Assembly: GCA_021781095.1 (NCBI GenBank)
Contig: JAJXXM010000348.1
Location: 1-8,904, forward strand
Direction of reading: 5' to 3'
Length of the DNA stretch: 8,904 bases
Origin: a bacterium
GTDB lineage: Bacteria; Eremiobacterota; Eremiobacteria; Baltobacterales; Baltobacteraceae
Position 1 is the stretch's first letter; each line of letters starts with the position of its first letter. Both the position numbers and the translations under genes were made by a program. Below are positions 1 through 5,991 of this stretch, one piece after another. The notes under the pieces are model-generated. The model searched no databases and was not told the origin of the DNA. It saw only the letters and a program-made list of their open reading frames with translations.

Positions 1-197
1 CGCGCTACGCCTGGGTCGGGTAACGACGAGCGAACGCGCGATGTCGGCGCACCCGACGAGCGATTAAGCGAGCGGCGAGGACCCTGACATTGCTTGTCCG
101 AGCCGCGAGCGTCTAGCTCGGAGCGGTGCGCCGCAGTCGCACGGGAGCGCAGGGGCGCGCGCCTCGAAATGCCGCCTCGATACGGCTGCTACGCAGC

Positions 198-292
198 CTA
201 CTCGGCGTGACAACATTGCTACTCGGCGTGACAACGTTACGCTACTTGGCGTGACAACATTGCTACTCGGCACGACAAAGCCGCGCTACTCG
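198..292. repeat. Tandem repeat, four and a partial copies with alternating 21/23-bp spacing
   Basis: The core CTACTCGGCGTGACAAC is exact at 198-214 and 219-235. It has one mismatch at 242-258 and three at 263-279, and a truncated CTACTCG follows at 286-292. Start-to-start distances are 21, 23, 21 and 23 bp, so the array is also a 44-bp unit (198-241) repeated at 242-285. The first half of that unit is nearly identical between copies and the second half has diverged. On the trxB strand the core reads GTTGTCACGCCGAGTAG, which resembles the GTCA..CCGAG dispersed intergenic repeats known from many bacterial genomes. The spacing is too short for a CRISPR array. Confidence 0.8.
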
Positions 293-306
293 CATACGCA
301 CAGCGC

Positions 307-326
307 GCGCCGTGCGATGACGGCGC
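307..326 (-). terminator. Hairpin abutting the trxB stop codon, possible terminator
   Basis: GCGCCGT at 307-313 pairs perfectly with ACGGCGC at 320-326 around a 6-nt loop, and the stem begins directly after the trxB TAA (327-329). No T-run follows in the direction of trxB transcription, so this is not a canonical intrinsic terminator. It could protect the 3' end or act with a factor. Its position directly after the stop is the main support. Confidence 0.4.
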
Positions 327-1262
327 TTACAGCACCGCAGCGGCGTCGAGTTCGTGCGCCTCGAGATACTTCTCCACGTCCATTGCCGCACGGCAGCCCG
401 CACCGGCGGCGGTAATCGCTTGTTTGTAGCGGATATCGTTCACGTCGCCGGCGACGAAGACACCCTCGACGTTGGTGAGCGTGCCGTTCGGCGAAAGAAT
501 ATAGCCGTGCGAGTCGAGATCGAGTTGACCGGCGAAGATCGAGGTGTTCGGCGTGTGGCCGACGGCGATGAAGAGCGCGTCGGCGCTGAAATCCGAGAGC
601 GTCCCATCGACGAGGTTGCGCAAACGGAGCCCCGTCATCTTTTCCTCGCCGAGAACTTCGTCGACGGCGGTATTCCAAATAAATTCGATTTTCGGATGGT
701 TCATCGCGCGCTCGGCCATGATCTTGCTCGCGCGTAACGCGTCGCGACGATGGATCACGGTGACGCGGCTTCCGAAGCGGGTGAGAAAGAGCGCTTCTTC
801 CATCGCCGAATCGCCGCCCCCGACGACGACGATCTCTTTCTCGCGGAAGAAGGCACCGTCACAGGTCGCGCAGGTGGAGACGCCGCGTCCGCGCAGGCGC
901 TCCTCGCCGGGAACGTCGAGCCAGCGCGCGCTCGCACCGGTCGCGACGATGACCGTTCGCGATTCGTAGCTCGCCTCGGCAGTCCGCACCACCAGCGGGC
1001 GCTGCGAAAAATCGACGCTCACGGCATCCTCATTGAGAATGCGGGCGCCGAACGACTCCGCCTGAGCGCGAAAACGCTCCATCAACTCGGGGCCCAGAAT
1101 CCCGTCCGGGAAGCCCGGGAAGTTCTCCACCTCGGTGGTCAGCATGAGCTGTCCGCCGTAGAGCCCACCGGCGAGGACGAGCGGTTCGAGGTTCGCACGC
1201 GCGGCATAGATCGCCGCAGTGAGGCCGGCAGGGCCGGAGCCGATAATCGTTACACGTTCCAT
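327..1262 (-). CDS. trxB: Thioredoxin reductase
   Basis: This FAD-dependent, NADPH-dependent enzyme reduces thioredoxin in the cytoplasm. The 311-residue product has the normal bacterial length. Visible motifs are the FAD-binding GSGPAG at residues 8-13, ATGA at 107-110, the redox-active CATC disulfide (Cys131, Cys134) followed by DGAFF, the NADPH-binding GGGDSAMEEA at 148-157 with the HRR phosphate contact at 171-173, and the C-terminal FVAGDV block near 269-274. The start giving MERVTIIG is chosen because a GAAGAG ribosome binding site lies just upstream and the FAD fold begins at once. The frame stays open much further upstream, but that extension is arginine-rich noise. It is divergent from the HTH-hydrolase gene and stands alone on its strand. 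Family assignment is secure. Confidence 0.97.
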   Translation of the reverse strand: MERVTIIGSGPAGLTAAIYAARANLEPLVLAGGLYGGQLMLTTEVENFPGFPDGILGPELMERFRAQAESFGARILNEDAVSVDFSQRPLVVRTAEASYESRTVIVATGASARWLDVPGEERLRGRGVSTCATCDGAFFREKEIVVVGGGDSAMEEALFLTRFGSRVTVIHRRDALRASKIMAERAMNHPKIEFIWNTAVDEVLGEEKMTGLRLRNLVDGTLSDFSADALFIAVGHTPNTSIFAGQLDLDSHGYILSPNGTLTNVEGVFVAGDVNDIRYKQAITAAGAGCRAAMDVEKYLEAHELDAAAVL

Positions 1263-1342
1263 GACGCTCTCTTCGACCGCACGGGCGAGCGCTCCGGTTG
1301 CGCGGGGAGCAACGCGCCCGCGCGGCGTCGAAGAGGCTTCCG
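1263..1342. promoter_or_regulatory. Divergent trxB / HTH-hydrolase promoter region with a 9-bp inverted repeat
   Basis: The 80 bp between the two start codons must hold the leaders of both genes. CTCTTCGAC at 1269-1277 and GTCGAAGAG at 1327-1335 form a perfect inverted repeat, with 49 bp between the arms. Each arm contains the GAAGAG that serves as the ribosome binding site of its own gene. A second small inverted repeat (GTTGC 1297-1301, GCAAC 1309-1313) lies near the middle. I see no convincing -35/-10 pair in this GC-rich spacer. Whether the symmetry is an operator or just two similar ribosome binding sites is open. Confidence 0.45.
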
Positions 1343-2203
1343 ATGAGCGAGTGGCCGAAAATCGAGCTGGAAGATACGGTCGGGGATGTGCTGCGGAAAA
1401 CGATGCGCGGGTGCCGCCTCGACCTACAGGCGCTTGCAAAAGCGACCAATATCGCAACGCAATCGCTCGAGAGTTGGCTCGCGGAGCGCAGCGTTCCGAA
1501 TGCCGACGAAGCCGCCGTGCTCGCGGCGGCGCTCGGAATGGAAGCACGCCGTTTTCAGCGGCGGGCAGCCGGGGCGTGGTACCCCGGTGAGGTCGAATCT
1601 CCGCGCGTTCACCGTCACCCCCAATTACCGCATCCGAGCAACGGATACGTCGTATACGCATCGTCGGAGGGCGGACCCGCCGCGCTCGTCGATCCGGCCG
1701 GCGACCCCGAGGTGCTTCTCACGCGGCTGCGCGAGCGACGGCTCGACCTGGCATACGTACTCATCACGCACAAACACGACGATCACTGCGATGCGGCCGG
1801 TGCGGTTGCCGGCACCTATCCCGATGCACGCATCGTCATGCACGACGTCGATGCGCCCGCGATCGGAGCGCTTGCAAAACGCGCGCTCCCGGTTCGAAAA
1901 GGGGAGCGCCTCCCATTTGGATCGACGACGATCGCATCGATCCCAACGCCCGGACACACCGACGGTTCGTCCTGTTTTCTCATCGGCGATCTGCTCTTTA
2001 CCGGCGACACGCTCTTTGCCGGCAGCGTCGGCGGCTGCTTCGGCGATCGCTTCGGCTACACCGATATCCTCGCGAGTATCCGCCGAGAACTCTTCACGCT
2101 TCCCGAGGAGACCGCCGTCTTTCCGGGGCACGGGCCGCCGACGCGCATCGGCTGGGAGCGGAACGAAAACCCCTTCTTCTTCGATAAGGATGCCGCACGA
2201 TGA
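1343..2203 (+). CDS. HTH-domain metallo-beta-lactamase-fold hydrolase (glyoxalase II-like)
   Basis: The 286-residue protein has two parts. Residues about 14-68 look like an XRE-type helix-turn-helix (pattern LRK..., LAKATNIA..SLESWL, SVPNADEAAVLAAALGM). Residues about 100-280 form a metallo-beta-lactamase hydrolase of the glyoxalase II / persulfide dioxygenase-like branch. All expected metal ligands are visible: THKHDDH (His143, His145, Asp147, His148), GHT (His205), GDT (Asp222) and PGHG (His263), and the C-terminal GW.RNENPFF is typical of this subgroup. From memory, the same N-terminal LEDT...DV architecture occurs in MBL-fold proteins of other uncultured bacteria, so the fusion itself is not new. 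The start MSEWPKIE is preceded by AAGAGG at good spacing. The stop overlaps the next gene by ATGA. The substrate is unknown; a thioester or glutathione/persulfide-type compound is plausible. Confidence 0.88.
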   Translation: MSEWPKIELEDTVGDVLRKTMRGCRLDLQALAKATNIATQSLESWLAERSVPNADEAAVLAAALGMEARRFQRRAAGAWYPGEVESPRVHRHPQLPHPSNGYVVYASSEGGPAALVDPAGDPEVLLTRLRERRLDLAYVLITHKHDDHCDAAGAVAGTYPDARIVMHDVDAPAIGALAKRALPVRKGERLPFGSTTIASIPTPGHTDGSSCFLIGDLLFTGDTLFAGSVGGCFGDRFGYTDILASIRRELFTLPEETAVFPGHGPPTRIGWERNENPFFFDKDAAR

Positions 2204-2934
2204 GCTCGTCTCCACTCTGGTATCGCATGCGCGGACTCATGATGTTCGCGATCGTCTTTTTAAGCTTTTATCTCGCGTACGGCATCTCGATCGCGAGCGG
2301 TCAATCGACCCTGCCGGCGGCGTGGCAACTCGCCGGAGGCGAAGGGATCGAACGCTTTCGGTTGATTCTCGCCATCGGCGCGATCTTTCCGGTCGCAGCG
2401 TTCTTGATGCGTTGTTGGGGCGCAGCCTATCTCCGTGCGTCGACCGTCTGGGCCGCCGACGCCACCGCGATCCGGCTCGTCGTCGCCGGGCCATTCCGCT
2501 ATCTCCGCAATCCGCTCTATTTCGGCAACCTGCTCTTTCTACCGTGGATCGCACTCTTGATGCCGCCGTTGGGCATCCCGATCCTCGTCATTGCGATGTT
2601 GCTCTTTATCGTGGCGCTCTCGAATCACGAAAGTGCGGTGCTGCACGCTCGCTTCGGCGCCGAGTACGATGCCTACGCCGCGAAACTCCCGGCGCTCTTT
2701 CCGCACGCGCCGATTCCGGCGGCGAGCGGCGCTCCATCCCCACAGTGGGGCGAAGGCCTGCGCTCCGAGGTTTTGGCGCTCGTTTTTGCACTGCTCGCCA
2801 TCGCGATCGCCGCGGCACCGAGGCTGCTGGCAAATCATTGGCTGTGGGGCGTCGTCCTGCTGGGCTATCTCCTGCAACGGCTCGTTGCACGCCGATATCC
2901 TGAGGAACGCGAGGCGGACGCTTCGCGCGATTGA
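2200..2934 (+). CDS. ICMT/PEMT-family membrane methyltransferase-like protein
   Basis: This 244-residue integral membrane protein shows hydrophobic segments near residues 13-31, 54-74, 110-122, 124-141, 190-206 and 213-229. The signature GPFRYLRNPLYFGN (97-110), followed by NHE (142-144) and RFGAEYDAY (151-159), is that of the isoprenylcysteine carboxyl methyltransferase / phospholipid methyltransferase fold, which binds S-adenosylmethionine at the membrane. The bacterial substrate is usually unknown. The family core normally ends near residue 170. Here a linker with the palindrome-encoded stretch PSPQWGEG leads into two extra membrane segments. The start overlaps the hydrolase stop by ATGA and has AAGGA upstream, so the two genes are translationally coupled. 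Whether the methyltransferase and hydrolase share a pathway is inference only. Confidence 0.85.
   Translation: MSSSPLWYRMRGLMMFAIVFLSFYLAYGISIASGQSTLPAAWQLAGGEGIERFRLILAIGAIFPVAAFLMRCWGAAYLRASTVWAADATAIRLVVAGPFRYLRNPLYFGNLLFLPWIALLMPPLGIPILVIAMLLFIVALSNHESAVLHARFGAEYDAYAAKLPALFPHAPIPAASGAPSPQWGEGLRSEVLALVFALLAIAIAAAPRLLANHWLWGVVLLGYLLQRLVARRYPEEREADASRD
2738..2750. repeat. 13-bp palindrome inside the methyltransferase linker
   Basis: CCCCAC A GTGGGG is a perfect inverted repeat around one base. It sits exactly at the junction between the conserved methyltransferase core and the two extra C-terminal membrane segments, and reads as SPQWGEG in frame. Similar CCCCAC/GTGGGG palindromes are common as dispersed repeats in other genomes, so this may be an exapted repeat insertion; a chance palindrome cannot be excluded. 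Confidence 0.5.
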
Positions 2935-2953
2935 GATCCGTTACGCCCGAAGC
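2920..2953. terminator. Hairpin spanning the convergent gene ends, possible bidirectional terminator
   Basis: GCTTCG at 2920-2925 pairs with CGAAGC at 2948-2953. After one C/C mismatch, GCG (2927-2929) pairs with CGC (2944-2946). The 14-nt loop includes both stop codons, of the methyltransferase (2932-2934) and of the ABC permease (2941-2943). No T-run follows on either strand, so termination strength is uncertain. With only 6 bp between the two genes there is no other place for a dedicated terminator outside the coding regions. Confidence 0.35.
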
Positions 2954-3711
2954 TTGTAGCCGATCGCGATGAGGCGGAGGGCGATAACCACGGCGATCGC
3001 CGCGAGCGCCGCAATGGCCCCGAGCGAATAGCCGAGTGGAAGGTAACCGTTGCCGGTATAACTATACCGGAATGCATCGATGATATAAAAAATCGGATTG
3101 AAGAGCTCGATCGAACGAAGATTCGCCGGCAGCATGGTCGCCGAGGTGAAGACTCCGCCGACGAACGTGAGCGGCGTGATGACGAAGGTGACGAACGCCG
3201 CGATGTGATCGAAGCGTTCGGCCATCAGCCCGAATATCAATCCCAACGACGAGAATAGCGTCGTAACGAGCACGATGCAGAGGACGGCGAGCCACCAATT
3301 CTGTGGAACCGCATGGACCAAAAGAACCCCGAGCCCGCCGATGAGGATGGCAATGAGAAAGGCGCGAGCGAGGCTCCCCATCAGGAACCCCACGAGGATC
3401 TCTCCGGCGGCGAGCGGCGCGACCAATAACTCTTGAATGGAGTTCATGAATCGCCCCTGAAAAAACGAACTCGCGCACTCGTCGTATGCCGTCGAGATCG
3501 TCTGCAGCATGATGAGGCCGGGAATGAGGAACTGCGCGTAACTCACCCCGCCGACGTTCTGGATGCGGCTGCCGATGGCGAGGCCGAAGACGAATACGTA
3601 GAGCAACGTCGTGATGACCGGCGGCCACACGACCTGATTGATGACCTTCAGCGAACGCACGATCTCGCGCTTCGCCACCGTGAGCAAGCCGACCCAATTG
3701 ACGGCGTTCAT
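2941..3711 (-). CDS. ABC-2 type transporter permease
   Basis: The 256-residue product is the membrane half of an ABC exporter. It has about six hydrophobic segments (near residues 30-47, 60-74, 104-132, 140-163, 170-190 and 228-250). The ABC-2 pattern is visible: a cytoplasmic stretch FFQGRFMNSIQELLVAPL (83-100) and the late signature ITPLTFVGGVF...LPANLRSIELFNPIFYIIDAFRY (178-216). This family exports drugs, lipids, O-antigen or other polymers; the substrate cannot be read here. The start MNAVNWVG is chosen because GGAG lies upstream within the last codons of the ATPase gene and the two genes overlap by ATGA. It is the last gene of the operon. The reading frame stays open upstream inside the ATPase gene, but that part is not protein-like. 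Confidence 0.92.
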   Translation of the reverse strand: MNAVNWVGLLTVAKREIVRSLKVINQVVWPPVITTLLYVFVFGLAIGSRIQNVGGVSYAQFLIPGLIMLQTISTAYDECASSFFQGRFMNSIQELLVAPLAAGEILVGFLMGSLARAFLIAILIGGLGVLLVHAVPQNWWLAVLCIVLVTTLFSSLGLIFGLMAERFDHIAAFVTFVITPLTFVGGVFTSATMLPANLRSIELFNPIFYIIDAFRYSYTGNGYLPLGYSLGAIAALAAIAVVIALRLIAIGYKLRA

Positions 3712-4424
3712 CGCGTCAACTCCAAAAACACGTCTTGAAGGTCTCGGTCGCGAACGAGATCGCTCGTGTCTTGTTCGGTAACGATCCGGCCCGCCCGAAC
3801 GATGGCGATCCGTTTGCAGAGCGCTTCGGCCTCCTCCAAATAATGCGTGGTCAGGACGATCGTCGTTCCTTCGGCATTCAGGCGCCGAAGAAGATCCCAT
3901 AACTCGAGGCGCAGCTCCACGTCGACGCCGGCCGTCGGTTCGTCGAGCACCAGGAGCTTCGGTTCGTGAATCAACGAGCGCGCGATCATCAACCGGCGTT
4001 TCATACCGCCGGAGAGCTTCGTATATTCGCCATTCGCCTTATCCGCAAGCGAGAAGCGTTCGAGCAGGTCGTCGGCGCGCGCGCGCACGCTCGGGCCACG
4101 CAGCCCGAAGTACCCTGCTTGATAGATCAGGATATCGCGTATCGAAAGATAACGATCGAGATTGATCTCCTGCGGACATAAGCCGATCAGGCGCCGCGCC
4201 TCGCGCCACTGCCGCTCCGTATCGAACCCGAAGATCGAAATTTTCCCGGAGGTCGGGCGCACCAAGCCGACGCACGCCCCGATGGTCGTCGTCTTGCCGG
4301 CGCCGTTTGGCCCGAGAAACCCGAAGAACGCTCCTTGCGGCACGTTCATCGAGATACCGTCGACGGCAACGAAGTCGCCGTAGCGCTTCACGAGGCCCTC
4401 GATCTGCAGCGCGAACTCGCTCAT
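3708..4424 (-). CDS. ABC transporter ATP-binding protein (ABC-2 exporter)
   Basis: This 238-residue nucleotide-binding subunit powers the permease encoded immediately downstream. Motifs in order are Walker A GPNGAGKTT (38-46), Q-loop Gln85 in GLCPQE, signature LSGGMKRRL (137-145), Walker B LLVLDEP (157-163) with the D-loop AGVD after it, and switch His194 in LTTHYLEEAE. The sequence resembles the NodI/CcmA/DrrA-type ATPases of ABC-2 exporters. It is short, with no C-terminal extension. The start MSEFALQ overlaps the metallophosphoesterase stop by ATGA. No good Shine-Dalgarno sequence precedes it, so translation probably depends on coupling to the upstream gene. All catalytic elements are intact. 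Confidence 0.95.
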   Translation of the reverse strand: MSEFALQIEGLVKRYGDFVAVDGISMNVPQGAFFGFLGPNGAGKTTTIGACVGLVRPTSGKISIFGFDTERQWREARRLIGLCPQEINLDRYLSIRDILIYQAGYFGLRGPSVRARADDLLERFSLADKANGEYTKLSGGMKRRLMIARSLIHEPKLLVLDEPTAGVDVELRLELWDLLRRLNAEGTTIVLTTHYLEEAEALCKRIAIVRAGRIVTEQDTSDLVRDRDLQDVFLELTR

Positions 4425-5146
4425 GGAATGATGCTCGTAAGGCGTTTGTAGCGATGGCGGCGGAGGGTCGCGATCAACCGCATGCTGCCCGGGATTCCGC
4501 ACTCCGCGAGTTGCGCGGCGACGCGCTTGACGTCGAATTCAACGCGACGGTGTTTTACTTGCCAACCACCGGAGCGCAGCGTGAGCAACGCGTAGCAGGC
4601 GCGCGGGTCGCCATCCTTCGGCAGCCCGGCCGAGGCGACGTTCACCAGCAATCGGCCGCGCCACGAACGGACGTAGGGAAGGTGCAGGTGCCCGAAGGCG
4701 ATCACCGATGCCGCCTCCGTACCGATCGTGCGCTCGAGCGTTGCGTCGTCGGCATCGGGCCAAAGGTGCTCGTCGTCATTTGCGGGATTGGCATGAACGA
4801 CGAGCAATTCTTCGGGCGCCTCGCCGATGCGCAATGCGAATGGGAGATCGCGCAGCCACGCGAGCCACTTCTCCCCAAGCTCGCGACGCGTCCATGCGAG
4901 GCGCGCTTCCTCACCTTCGAAGCGCTCTTCGCCCGGCATCGCCAGATAGCGATCGGTATTCCCGCGCACGCATTGCGCGCCGATCTCCGAGAGGCGCTGC
5001 AACACTTTCCGCGGGCGCGGCCCATCGGCACAAAGATCGCCCGCAGCGACGATCGCATCGGCGCCCCCTTGCGCGGCCAGGTCGGCGAGGCAGGCATCGA
5101 GCGCCACGAGATTTCCGTGGATGTCGGAAACGATCGCCACGCGCAT
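4421..5146 (-). CDS. Calcineurin-like metallophosphoesterase (YfcE/MJ0936-like)
   Basis: The 241-residue protein is a two-metal phosphoesterase with all family motifs: SDIHGN (Asp8, His10), GDLCADGP (Asp37), RGNTD (Asn63), VVHANP (His118) and FGHLHLPY (His153, His155). This is the general layout of small YfcE-like phosphodiesterases and of bacterial relatives that may act on nucleotides or phospho-compounds; the actual substrate is unknown. The last 40 residues are basic and extend past the usual core. No signal peptide is present, so it should be cytoplasmic. It starts 8 bp after the DDAH-like stop, with GAAGG very close to the ATG. An in-frame GTG five codons upstream is a possible alternative start. 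It overlaps the ABC ATPase gene by ATGA, so a link to transport is suggested by position only. Confidence 0.9.
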   Translation of the reverse strand: MRVAIVSDIHGNLVALDACLADLAAQGGADAIVAAGDLCADGPRPRKVLQRLSEIGAQCVRGNTDRYLAMPGEERFEGEEARLAWTRRELGEKWLAWLRDLPFALRIGEAPEELLVVHANPANDDEHLWPDADDATLERTIGTEAASVIAFGHLHLPYVRSWRGRLLVNVASAGLPKDGDPRACYALLTLRSGGWQVKHRRVEFDVKRVAAQLAECGIPGSMRLIATLRRHRYKRLTSIIP

Positions 5147-5154
5147 GCCTTCAC

Positions 5155-5991
5155 TCACGATCGTGCGACCGCCAGGACCAGCGAGGATGGCGTCATCCCG
5201 ACCTTCGTAAATTCGTAGCAGTCGAAGCATTCGATGCTCACGCCCGCGCGGTCGAGAATACGCAGCGACTCGCGATACCGCAGGTCGACGAGTGCGTGAC
5301 GTTCGTTCAGCAACATCAGCCCCGCCGCTCGCTCTTCGCCGCGTGGGAGAACGATGCGATGCAATCCGGCAAATGCCGACGCATCGACGGCATCGTCGAC
5401 GAAGGCGATGGTTTCGGGATCGATCGGCGCGACGACCGAGCGCAAGGAGAGGCTCTTCCGCGCGATCTCGACGTGCGTACAGCGGTACCCGTGGGCGGTC
5501 AGCAACGAGGTCATTCCGCGGCGACCGAGTTCGTTGCTCAACGCTCCCACGCCGAGAAATGCACGCGCGCCGAGCAAAAGGACGTCGTCGCCGCTATAAA
5601 ACGCCGGGGCCGCGATATGCCCCGCAATCGGAATTTCTTCGCGAGCGAACGCAGCGCGCGTACGGTCGGTTGCGGCGCGTCGTTCCATGACGCTAGGACG
5701 CATGATCGCGACGCCGTCTTCGAGGCAAACGGCGCTTTGGGCTACCGCGCTCTCCAACGGGTCGAGCGCCGAGCCCGCAATTTCGATAATTTCGACGCCG
5801 AACGAAACGAGAAGCTTGCGCAGGTTCTCGTGCTGTTCCAGCGCGCGCGCGTATATCGCCGACGGCTCCGAAGGGAGCGGAACCGCGCGTTCGATCGCCG
5901 CGCTCGGCCGTACCAGCGCCGCGCGCCGCAGCATGCCGGTCGGCGACCCGATAAGGCGCGGACCGTAGTGAAGTTGAACGTTGCCGCTCAT
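5155..5991 (-). CDS. DDAH/arginine-deiminase-superfamily protein, probably catalytically inactive
   Basis: The 278-residue protein matches dimethylarginine dimethylaminohydrolase-like proteins along its length: LRRAALVRPS near 21-30, the QH of LEQHENL (53-54), LEDGVAIMRPSVMERR (90-105), SGDDVLLLGARAFLGV (133-148), LSLRSVVAPI (181-190) and a C-terminal FTKVGMTPSSL (261-271). Active members have the pattern L-H-L-K-S for the catalytic His and T-C-(C/S)-S for the catalytic Cys. Here these read LSLRS (Ser182) and TPSS (Pro268), so both essential residues seem lost, while the substrate-binding Glu91-Asp92 pair remains. The reading frame is intact and has a good GAAAGGA ribosome binding site, so this is not a decaying pseudogene by appearance. 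It overlaps the propeller gene by ATGA. The alignment is from memory; a divergent hydrolase or amidinotransferase relative is the alternative. Confidence 0.75.
   Translation of the reverse strand: MSGNVQLHYGPRLIGSPTGMLRRAALVRPSAAIERAVPLPSEPSAIYARALEQHENLRKLLVSFGVEIIEIAGSALDPLESAVAQSAVCLEDGVAIMRPSVMERRAATDRTRAAFAREEIPIAGHIAAPAFYSGDDVLLLGARAFLGVGALSNELGRRGMTSLLTAHGYRCTHVEIARKSLSLRSVVAPIDPETIAFVDDAVDASAFAGLHRIVLPRGEERAAGLMLLNERHALVDLRYRESLRILDRAGVSIECFDCYEFTKVGMTPSSLVLAVARS

Larger units (their letters stand above)
1..326. other. Non-coding stretch downstream of trxB, rich in degenerate short repeats
   Basis: No convincing gene lies here. The one open frame of about 70 codons is compositionally odd, resembles no family I know and runs through the repeats. 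Bases 198-292 hold a clear tandem repeat, listed separately. Weaker copies seem to lie further left. A 10-bp direct repeat CGACGAGCGA occurs at 24-33 and 54-63, each copy preceded by GTCGG (15-19 and 43-47). The octamer ACATTGCT of the tandem repeat recurs near 87-94. A compact hairpin (GGCTGC, loop TAC, GCAGCC) sits at 184-198. The stretch looks like a decayed intergenic repeat island rather than a lost gene. Confidence 0.6.

Noticed and set aside
64..273. Small 69-codon minus-strand gene in the left intergenic region
   Set aside because: Its coding frame runs through the tandem repeat, its sequence is low in information and no ribosome binding site is evident.
198..292. CRISPR array
   Set aside because: Copies are nearly contiguous with 21-23 bp periodicity, so no unique spacers of the usual length exist, and no cas gene is in the window.
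327..1661. Thioredoxin reductase with a 133-residue N-terminal extension
   Set aside because: The extension is arginine-rich, overlaps the divergent hydrolase gene and has no domain; MERVTIIG with its own ribosome binding site is the normal family start.
1386..2903. A 505-codon open frame on the plus strand, overlapping the hydrolase and methyltransferase genes
   Set aside because: The translation is Arg/Ser/Pro-rich without family motifs and overlaps two recognisable genes in another frame. It is an effect of GC-rich codon positions.
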